DNA from: Acidobacteriota bacterium
GTDB taxonomy: Bacteria > Acidobacteriota > Terriglobia > UBA7540
Direction: 5' to 3'
Assembly (NCBI GenBank): GCA_021817045.1
Contig: JAKAWG010000016.1
Location: forward strand, 1 to 64,000
DNA: 64,000 nucleotides
The notes beneath the pieces are model-generated. The model made no database searches. It was not told where the DNA came from and worked only from the letters and a program-made list of their open reading frames with translations. Below are positions 57,313 to 64,000 of this stretch, piece by piece. The position numbers and the translations under genes were made by a program. Within the stretch, counting starts at the first letter, position 1, and every line of letters begins with the position of its first letter.

Positions 57313-58758
57313 CTACGACGCGAGCGCGCTCTGGCCGGTATCTTGCGGAAGGAAAACGAGCGGCTTGGCTGATTTGAAGCGACGAGCTGCGGCGATGAGA
57401 CCTTTGATCCAGGCGGGCGTTGCGAGCGCGTGTAAATGCGTGTAACTGGCCCAGCAATTGTTGACGATCATCCCGTCCCGTCCCGTCCCGCACCCGGTTC
57501 CACGCTCGACCTTGCAGGCGGTCAAGAAGAGCCCGGGATCGCCCATGATCCTCGAATAGTGGAATTCGTGGCCGCGCAACCGAGTGCCTGGCGGGAAGAA
57601 CGGATTCAGCCGGTCCACCATAAGCTGGCTGTAGCCATGACCTTGTGGCGTGCCGCACACCTCAACCTCGACGGGAAAAACCCGCGCCATGGGATACCGC
57701 CGTCCTCGCCAATTAATTGCCCGCGCAAGCAACATCAGCCCGCCGCATTCAGCATAAACTGGCAAACCGTTGGCAATGTGGCTGCGAATGGACTCTAAAA
57801 AGGGCTGGTTCTGTGAAATCTGTGAGCCGTGCGTTTCCGGAAACCCGCCGCCGATGTAGAGAGCGTCCACGTCGTCGGAAGCGCTGGTTCCCAAAAGCGC
57901 GGAGAAAGGCACAAGTGACGCGCCGGATTTCTCGATCGCTTCCAGGTTTTCGGGGTAATAAAACGTGAAGGCGGAATCTTTCAAGTAACCGATTCGCAGT
58001 CCGTGCCCGTCTTCCGAAGTTTCACTCAGGGCGCGCGGCGGCACGAAGGGAGGAGCCGACCGGGCAATTTCAAGAATCCTCGCCAGATCCAAACGGTCGT
58101 TGAATAGAGCAAGGACATTGCCGCGGACTCGCTCAACGTCGGGATGCTCATCCGGCGTGACGAGGCCCAAATGACGGCTTGGCAACAACACCTCTCTATT
58201 CGCCCGAGGAACGGCGCCGACGACGGGCACACCACATGTCTCTTCCACCGCCCCTCGCAACAGGCGCTCATGCCTGCGTCCACCGAATTGATTTAGAATC
58301 ACCCCGCCGATCCGGACCTCCGGATCCAATTTCTGGCAGCCCAATACCAGCGCCGCCACGGTGCGCGTCGCCTTGGTAGCGTTCACCACCAGAAGGACCG
58401 GGGCGCGAAGCTGCTTGGCCAGTTCCGCGGTGCTGTGAGTGCCTTGGGCATCGACGCCATCGTACATGCCGCGGTTGCCTTCGATGACGCTAAGTCCGGC
58501 CGGCTCGGCACGCGTAAAAAAGGACCAGGCCGCGCTTTCCCACCCCATCAAAAAGCTGTCAAGGTTGCGGGCTGGACCTCCCGACGCCCAGCTCAGCCAT
58601 GCAGTATCAATGTAGTCCGGACCTTTCTTGAAGGCGACGACGGGAATGGCTCTTTCTCGGGCCAATAGGATCAGCCCAAGGGCGGCTAAGGTCTTGCCGG
58701 AATCTCCAGATGTTCCGGCGACCACAATACGCGGAAGTGAACGAAAACGCGCCTCCAC
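57313..58758 (-). CDS. Cobyrinate a,c-diamide synthase family (CbiA/CobB or DsrN-like) amidase
   Basis: 481 aa. N-terminal DethioB-like ATP domain: VVAGTSGDSGKTLAALGLIL (P-loop variant), then KKGPDYIDTAWLSWASGGPA and IEGNRGMYDGVDAQGTHSTA. C-terminal class I-like glutamine amidotransferase: ALYIGGGFPETHG and LPVYAECGGLMLLARAINWR with the catalytic Cys. It amidates two carboxylates of a corrin or siroheme. CbiA/CobB acts in cobalamin synthesis, DsrN on siroheme of sulfite reductase; the sirohydrochlorin genes next door fit either. It is convergent with the two hypotheticals. Confidence 0.85.
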   Translation of the reverse strand: MEARFRSLPRIVVAGTSGDSGKTLAALGLILLARERAIPVVAFKKGPDYIDTAWLSWASGGPARNLDSFLMGWESAAWSFFTRAEPAGLSVIEGNRGMYDGVDAQGTHSTAELAKQLRAPVLLVVNATKATRTVAALVLGCQKLDPEVRIGGVILNQFGGRRHERLLRGAVEETCGVPVVGAVPRANREVLLPSRHLGLVTPDEHPDVERVRGNVLALFNDRLDLARILEIARSAPPFVPPRALSETSEDGHGLRIGYLKDSAFTFYYPENLEAIEKSGASLVPFSALLGTSASDDVDALYIGGGFPETHGSQISQNQPFLESIRSHIANGLPVYAECGGLMLLARAINWRGRRYPMARVFPVEVEVCGTPQGHGYSQLMVDRLNPFFPPGTRLRGHEFHYSRIMGDPGLFLTACKVERGTGCGTGRDGMIVNNCWASYTHLHALATPAWIKGLIAAARRFKSAKPLVFLPQDTGQSALAS

Positions 58759-58869
58759 AGAACGAATTCTGGCATTTCGAGGGAAGCCTGCCAGTGATTT
58801 GAATCACTGAATCTGATGCCCTAGCGTTTCAAACTTTGAGCGTGAGATTTGTGGGAGCCGAGGTGCAAA

Positions 58870-59787
58870 ATGGCAAAGCAAACGGTCGATCACGGGGCGG
58901 CGACTGCGCCACGTCAGCCGGTCGCGGGTCTGATTAATCTGAAGAACATCCTGTTTGCCACCGATTTCTCTTCCTGCTCGCAAACCGTCCAGGCCCGCAT
59001 AGCCAGCCTGGCTCGCCGGTACGAAGCAAAGGTCCTTATCGCGCACGTGGTGTCGCCGCGGCACTACCCTCCCATTCCTCCAGAGGCGGAAGTCTTACAG
59101 GAGCGGACTTGGCGAGACAGCCGTAGGCATCTCGAAGAAATAGCGAAATCCAAAGAGATGATGGACTTCCCTCATGAGGTTTTATTAGGGCACGGTGAGG
59201 TGGACAAAGTCTTGCTGGAGATGATCCAGGCGCACGACATTGACTTAGTCGTGGTGGGCACGCACGGACGCCGGGGATTAAGCCGGCTCGCGCTCGGCTC
59301 GGTAGCGGAGGGGTTGATCCGGAATTCGCCGTGCCCGGTGCTGACGTGTGGTCCGCACGTCCCGGACAGCGAATCTCCAGAATTCCAAATTCATCATGTC
59401 CTTCTGGCAACTGACCTGCCGGGAATTTCACCCGCCGCTCTTTCGTACGCGCTGTCATTTGCCGTGGAATTTTCTGCCCGTCTCACGGTTCTCCACGTTG
59501 CTCCGGTAAGTTTATTGAACAGACGGCAGCTTCAAGAGGATTTGCAAACCCGGTTCCGCGCCGTGATCCCGGAGGATGTAGCCGCCTGGTGTGAACCAGA
59601 ATACGTCGTTGAACCTGGCGATCCAGCTGGAGGCATCCTCCGCGTAGCCGACAACCGCCAAGCCGACGTGCTGGTGCAGAGTGTCCGTCGAGCCCGGGGT
59701 TGGACGAGCTTTCACATCGGTAACATTCTCTCGACGGTGCTTACACAGGCGAAATGTCCTGTGCTGACGGTCCGGTCAGTTCAATAG
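58870..59787 (+). CDS. Tandem universal stress protein
   Basis: 305 aa from ATG 58870 with GAGGTG upstream. Two Usp domains: the first (about 20-155) has LKNILFATDFSSCSQTVQAR and the ATP-binding GTHGRRGLSRLALGSVAEGL; the second (about 170-305) begins IHHVLLATDLPGISPAALSY but its binding loop is degenerate (VRRARGWTSFHIGNILSTVL). Likely a stress-induced regulator of unknown partner. Its last 7 bases overlap the convergent LutC-like gene. Confidence 0.88.
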   Translation: MAKQTVDHGAATAPRQPVAGLINLKNILFATDFSSCSQTVQARIASLARRYEAKVLIAHVVSPRHYPPIPPEAEVLQERTWRDSRRHLEEIAKSKEMMDFPHEVLLGHGEVDKVLLEMIQAHDIDLVVVGTHGRRGLSRLALGSVAEGLIRNSPCPVLTCGPHVPDSESPEFQIHHVLLATDLPGISPAALSYALSFAVEFSARLTVLHVAPVSLLNRRQLQEDLQTRFRAVIPEDVAAWCEPEYVVEPGDPAGGILRVADNRQADVLVQSVRRARGWTSFHIGNILSTVLTQAKCPVLTVRSVQ

Positions 59788-60503
59788 ATGGTATCTTCTA
59801 CCAGGACTGCGTGAACGTGGGTGGGGCCATGAACGCCGCGAATGGTGATTTGCTCGATATCCGCGGTCCGGCTGGTCCCGGTGATGAAGACGACCGATCG
59901 GCCCGAAATGGGCACATTGCTTTCGCGCGAGAACGGAAGCCCCGCAAGCACTGCTTCCAAGCTTTCAACGACTTGAGCGCGCCGGTACAATGCGACGTGG
60001 ACAGGCGGCGCTAGAGAAGTCATCTGGCCGCCCTCCGTAACACTGCTCACAACCAGAGTGCCGGACTCAGCCAGCACAAAGTCGACTCCGGTTATGCCCG
60101 CAGCCGCCCCGAAACCTTCGGCACGCAGGCGGGCTAGATCCTCCCCGGAAATTTCTCCGGCATCGGGCCAGGTTATGACCGAACGGCCCAATGCCTTGAT
60201 TCGATCGGCCACCCTGAGCATAGCGAGAACCGGATTGCGGGAAAGCATCACCGGACCCGGCTCGCAAGAGCCAAGGATCGCCTGCAGGATACGGTCAAGT
60301 TCTTCGGTGGACGCGGCGCGATGAACCGTTCCGGTAACCGCTTGAAGCTCCGCCTCGAACTTATCCACGAGCGCCGTCCGAGGAACAGGAGGCATCACTT
60401 GGCCGAGTTCCGGCAACGGCTCCGGATCGCGATGGCGCGTTGCCGGAGAAGGGTCCTCAAGCGCCTTCCGGATGCGCTTCAACATTTCCTCTTTAGTTGT
60501 CAC
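59781..60503 (-). CDS. LutC-like (LUD domain) protein
   Basis: 240 aa. LUD domain: ITGVDFVLAESGTLVVSSVT and the C-terminal GRSVVFITGTSRTADIEQIT, then IRGVHGPTHVHAVLV, match LutC of the LutABC L-lactate oxidation complex. No LutA or LutB is adjacent, though an HdrD-like CCG protein is in the window. Orphan LUD proteins are common and their function is uncertain. It follows the GH38 gene with a 37-base gap on the same strand. Confidence 0.85.
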   Translation of the reverse strand: MTTKEEMLKRIRKALEDPSPATRHRDPEPLPELGQVMPPVPRTALVDKFEAELQAVTGTVHRAASTEELDRILQAILGSCEPGPVMLSRNPVLAMLRVADRIKALGRSVITWPDAGEISGEDLARLRAEGFGAAAGITGVDFVLAESGTLVVSSVTEGGQMTSLAPPVHVALYRRAQVVESLEAVLAGLPFSRESNVPISGRSVVFITGTSRTADIEQITIRGVHGPTHVHAVLVEDTIY

Positions 60504-60540
60504 AGTAGTGCCTGGAATTTTCCTTTAGGGGCGATAACGC

Positions 60541-63500
60541 TCAGACCCTTGCGGGCGGCGTGGGCCCGGCCACGTGCGCGAACCAGACTTTCACGGATTT
60601 AATCTCGTAAGGCGTAACCGAGACGACGACGGCTTTGCCATCCGATTCGAGCGGAAGGTCTTCCTCCTCCCCTTCCATAAGATTCGTCTGCGCCGCGCGC
60701 TGCGCCGCTTTGGGCAGGCGAAGCCGCGTTTGCGCTGGCTTTCCCTCGAACTCGAAGAAGCGGAAAATGAGCGCGTTATCATCTTCCGCCTTCTTGACCG
60801 CCGTCAGGATGACGTTGGCGGGCTCAATCCCTGCGAAGGAGTATGAAGCGGGCAGCGCGCCTTCGTGCGCCTCCATAGCTAGGGGCAAGAGACGATAATT
60901 CAGCTCATAGCCACGGCGCTCGGTTCCGCCCTCACGCCAACCGCCGAGATGAGGGTATAAAGCGTAAGTGAATTCGTGAAATCCCTGATCCGCAATGGGG
61001 TCGGGGTAAGTCGGCGATCGCAGGAGCGTCAGCCGGATTACCATTTCTTCCATCGTGTCGTAGCCGTACTTACAGGTATTCAGGAGACTGAAACCGCGCT
61101 GAGAGTCGGAAAGATCGCCCCAGCGCTGCGCGCACACTTCAAATTCCGCCTCCTGGGCAAGCAGTGGGTCATACTTGAATGGCCCCGTATCGATCAAGGT
61201 CGCCTCAGTGAAGGGCACCGGCGGCTTTCCCGGTACGTGAGGAATCGCCGGGCGCTCGATGGTTCCGTAAGGAATTTCGTAAGTCGCCGACTTAGTCTTA
61301 ACGTCCACCGGGAAGGCGACCTTCAGCATGATGTGTTGTTCGTGCCAGTCCGCCTGCATGTGGACATCGACACGAGGAATTTCCGGATACATGCAAATAT
61401 CCTGCACGAATGACGACTTCTGAAAGCTCTTCTTCACGCGCACGACGGCGCGAACCGGCGTGTTTTCTACCAGCTTCACCTCGTCTGGGTGCAGCAATTC
61501 TGTTTTCGACTTCTCATAATCGGGGTTGATGTTCCACGCATCCCAGTGCCTCGGTTTGTCTACGAACGTCTCCAGCAGATTCCCCTGCGCGCCCGGCTTC
61601 AGAATGTTCCGCCCGTCTTTCTTATTCACAAGGCTGGTGATACAGCCCGTCGCCGGATCGATTTTCGCGCGCAGAAATTCGTTTTCGAGCGTTGTTCCGC
61701 TCGCTTTAAGCGTGGACGCCACAGGCCGGGCGTGACCAACGGAGGCGACATGAAAGACCTTGTACCCGAAAGCCGACACGGCGCGCGCCAGGAACCGCAC
61801 CTTGACGGTGTGAACCGTATCGTCCCTGGAAATAACGGATGACGGCACCACGGTTCCCGCCGGATCGCGCACTTCAATTTCCTCGATGGCGCCGGGGAAT
61901 TGGACTTCCGCTTCGGTAACATCCGTCCGCTCCCAACTCAGCGAATTGAAGACGGCAACGGGGACACCTTCTCCGCGTGTGTCAACGCGCTCCGCGAGTA
62001 GCCTTACGGAGCCGTAAAGAACCGGCTCGAGAGCCAGCTTGACGAACTCGAGATTTTCCGCCTCATCGACGTAGTTGATGTGAATGCCGGATCCTGCCAT
62101 CATGTCGTGAAATTGATCGAAAAGCGTTCGCCGCCAGCAATCTTCAAAGCGCCCCTGCGGGTACTCACGCCCATGCAGCGTCGCGAGCGACCCGAATTTC
62201 TCCGAATTCAGCAAAAGTTCTTCGCTTTCGCGCATCCTCTTCTTGCTGTCGGCCTGGGTCGTGTACGTACCGCGATGATATTGCAAGTAAAGCTCGCTCT
62301 TCCACACGGGAAGGTTGAGGCTTGCCAGGTTGCGCTCCACGTCATTGAAGAATTCTTGCGACGTGCTGAACTTGAAAGTCGGGAACGCAGCTTGAGGGGA
62401 ATTCTGCCAGCGAAGGGCTGCGTCCAGCATTTGGCGCGTCGGCCCCCCGCCGTGGTCGCCCACCCCGTAAAGCAGCATTTGCTCGTGGAAACCGGAGCAC
62501 GCCGGAGTGTCGCCGGCTATGAATTCCGAACACTGCACCGGATTGATGCCGTTACTGTAACCGTGCGGGAAATAGGTGAGCACGCGGCTGCCGTCCGGTG
62601 ATTCCCACCAGAACAGCTTGTAAGGGAACTTCGTGGTGTCGTTCCAGTACATCTTCTGAGTTACAAAGTAGTCCACGCCTGACCGTTTATAAATCTGGGC
62701 CAGTTGCCAGCTATATCCGAACGAATCCGGATTCCAACCGATCTTAACGTCCACGCCGAACTTTTGCTGAAAGTAGCGCTTGCCGGTCAGAAGCTGGCGC
62801 ACCAGCGATTCGCCGCAAGGCATGTTCAGATCGGGCTCGCACCACATCCCGCCCACCATTTCCCAACGGCCGTCTTTCACGCGCTCTTGAATCGCCTTGA
62901 ACAGGTCAGGATATTTGTTCTCCAACCACAGAAAATCCTGTGCCGTCGATTGCGCGTAAGTGAATTGCGGGTATTCGTCCATCAGCTCAATGACCGTCCC
63001 GAACGTGTCCCGCACCACCTCGACCGTTTCCGTCCAAGGCCACAGCCACGCGAGGTCAATGTGGGCATTGCCCACCGCGCGGATCGTGTATTGCTTCAAC
63101 CACTCGGCCAGCGGCGCCATTTTCCGGTCCGCCTCAGCGAGGGATTGATTGAAAGCATTCTGGTCGCCGTGGTCCAGCGCTGAAAAATCCACCGCGTGTA
63201 CGGCGGCGCTCAATTGCGGCTCGCGCTCTTCGCGCTCGCGCGGGAATCCAGCAAGCATTGCCTGCACGGCAAGAATCTCATCGAGTAGCGTGGCGGGATT
63301 GGACTTGTTGGGAGGGTAATCCGCCTGGAGGCGCGCGAAACGGATGGCTGCGGCGCCTGTTTCGGCTGGGGCATAAATGGCGACCAGGAACTTCTCACCC
63401 GGCCGGGCCTGTTCTGTCAAGAGCAGCGGTTGCTGAAGGTTTCCTGGGACCATTTCCGCCAGCCCGCCGTTAACAAAGAGGCGCATCGGCGCGCGCCCGC

Positions 63501-63882
63501 GATAATCCACGCGCACATCGAGCCGCACCGGCAAACCTTGAATATTGTACCCGCCCATAGAACGAGGAATTTCGATCCACCGCCGAAACCAGACGGGACC
63601 TTCACTCAGAGTTTTCCCCACTCCCACGCTCGTCCAGCCCGAGTTGCCCGCCATAGGGTTCTCTGGATGAGGAGTGTTATCAGCGCGCGCCTGCCATCCA
63701 GGGAGGGTCACAGACGTCATGGCGCGCAGCTTCTCCAGCGCGAAGCGGAAGGGATTATCCAGTTGAATTCGGATCGGACCTCGGCCTTGCGCGAAAAGCG
63801 GCGACATTCCCGCGCGAATGTTCTCCAAAAGCAACGACGCCCCGGAAACTTGAAGGAATTTCCGGCGGTTCCATAAGGTCAT
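60541..63882 (-). CDS. GH38 alpha-mannosidase with a Tat-type signal
   Basis: 1113 aa from ATG 63882 with AAGGAGAA upstream; an in-frame start 51 bases earlier is less likely. Twin-arginine signal MTLWNRRKFLQVSGAS. GH38 catalytic domain (about 250-560): VGNAHIDLAWLWPWTETVEV (zinc His and Asp) and KIGWNPDSFGYSWQLAQIYK (nucleophile Asp). The middle-domain helices and a C-terminal beta-sandwich follow to the end. It cleaves terminal alpha-mannose from glycans. Bacterial GH38 enzymes are often cytosolic; export here suggests degradation of extracellular mannoglycans. Confidence 0.93.
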   Translation of the reverse strand: MTLWNRRKFLQVSGASLLLENIRAGMSPLFAQGRGPIRIQLDNPFRFALEKLRAMTSVTLPGWQARADNTPHPENPMAGNSGWTSVGVGKTLSEGPVWFRRWIEIPRSMGGYNIQGLPVRLDVRVDYRGRAPMRLFVNGGLAEMVPGNLQQPLLLTEQARPGEKFLVAIYAPAETGAAAIRFARLQADYPPNKSNPATLLDEILAVQAMLAGFPREREEREPQLSAAVHAVDFSALDHGDQNAFNQSLAEADRKMAPLAEWLKQYTIRAVGNAHIDLAWLWPWTETVEVVRDTFGTVIELMDEYPQFTYAQSTAQDFLWLENKYPDLFKAIQERVKDGRWEMVGGMWCEPDLNMPCGESLVRQLLTGKRYFQQKFGVDVKIGWNPDSFGYSWQLAQIYKRSGVDYFVTQKMYWNDTTKFPYKLFWWESPDGSRVLTYFPHGYSNGINPVQCSEFIAGDTPACSGFHEQMLLYGVGDHGGGPTRQMLDAALRWQNSPQAAFPTFKFSTSQEFFNDVERNLASLNLPVWKSELYLQYHRGTYTTQADSKKRMRESEELLLNSEKFGSLATLHGREYPQGRFEDCWRRTLFDQFHDMMAGSGIHINYVDEAENLEFVKLALEPVLYGSVRLLAERVDTRGEGVPVAVFNSLSWERTDVTEAEVQFPGAIEEIEVRDPAGTVVPSSVISRDDTVHTVKVRFLARAVSAFGYKVFHVASVGHARPVASTLKASGTTLENEFLRAKIDPATGCITSLVNKKDGRNILKPGAQGNLLETFVDKPRHWDAWNINPDYEKSKTELLHPDEVKLVENTPVRAVVRVKKSFQKSSFVQDICMYPEIPRVDVHMQADWHEQHIMLKVAFPVDVKTKSATYEIPYGTIERPAIPHVPGKPPVPFTEATLIDTGPFKYDPLLAQEAEFEVCAQRWGDLSDSQRGFSLLNTCKYGYDTMEEMVIRLTLLRSPTYPDPIADQGFHEFTYALYPHLGGWREGGTERRGYELNYRLLPLAMEAHEGALPASYSFAGIEPANVILTAVKKAEDDNALIFRFFEFEGKPAQTRLRLPKAAQRAAQTNLMEGEEEDLPLESDGKAVVVSVTPYEIKSVKVWFAHVAGPTPPARV

Positions 63883-64000
63883 CGAAAAGATTCTCCTTAG
63901 TTGCACTAATGGACGCCTACGGATCGCAGGCAACCCGCTAGCATGAACCGCGGTCGAATTCTTGTCAAACTGTTCTGGACGGTTGATCCAGGAGCGGGGA
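63883..64000. other. Right edge, no gene seen
   Basis: 118 bases upstream of the GH38 start; it contains that gene's ribosome binding site and presumably its promoter. No clear boxes recognised. Confidence 0.4.

Overview
The window looks like a chromosomal segment of an acidobacterium (Terriglobia-like). The main pointers are a protein of the acidobacterial VWFA-related type (29264-30421), a PEP-CTERM protein, the short HTH protein type at 1035-1271, the many palindromic intergenic repeats, and the gene content and order. The assignment is an inference from gene content; no 16S rRNA gene lies in the window.

Layout. (1) 1-3240: accessory edge with hypotheticals, a repeat-truncated HTH gene, a 120-bp MITE-like element with 4-bp flanking duplications, a PEP-CTERM protein and a coiled-coil protein. 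(2) 3258-3501: tRNA-Cys(GCA) and tRNA-Gly(GCC), both on the minus strand with encoded CCA. (3) 3638-29115, minus strand: an almost continuous translation superoperon, rplM-rpsI-rpsB-tsf-pyrH-frr-rpsL-rpsG-fusA-tuf, then the full S10, spc and alpha clusters (rpsJ to rplQ, with secY, adk, map, infA and rpmJ). Palindromic repeats sit in several of its spacers. (4) 29264-36261, plus strand: a VWFA protein, then uppS-cdsA-dxr-rseP-ispG (envelope lipids and the MEP isoprenoid pathway). These normally follow frr, but here they are divergent. (5) 36262-43467: a cysteine-desulfurase-like protein, a BNR/sialidase-like protein, a methyltransferase, a 31-aa membrane microprotein abutting a GRP-type sugar transporter, and a Gfo/Idh/MocA dehydrogenase. 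(6) 43666-48910: a four-gene membrane redox complex of the DsrMKJOP/Hmc/Tmc class: an HdrD/DsrK-like CCG protein, a NarI/DsrM-like cytochrome b, a 16-Cys ferredoxin subunit, and a NrfD/HybB protein fused to a hexaheme cytochrome c. (7) 48933-54305: two copies of a TauE/SafE transporter plus cytidylate-kinase-like cassette, the first with a DUF1634 gene and a frameshifted REP-associated (RAYT) transposase between its parts. (8) 54350-58758: siroheme/corrinoid-type tetrapyrrole genes (CysG N-domain, SUMT, and a CbiA-type amidase that could be DsrN-like), with two small unknown genes between. (9) 58870-63882: a tandem universal stress protein, a LutC-like protein, and a large Tat-exported GH38 alpha-mannosidase.

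Regions 6-8 read as a possible sulfur/anaerobic electron-transfer island: a quinone-linked redox complex, putative sulfite/sulfonate exporters, and enzymes for siroheme and possibly siroheme amide. dsrAB are not in the window, so the substrate is unproven. The most unusual items are the NrfD-hexaheme fusion with a dispersed palindromic repeat lying in frame in its linker, a second such repeat in frame at the start of the SUMT gene, the duplicated transporter/kinase cassette, and the microprotein paired with the sugar transporter.
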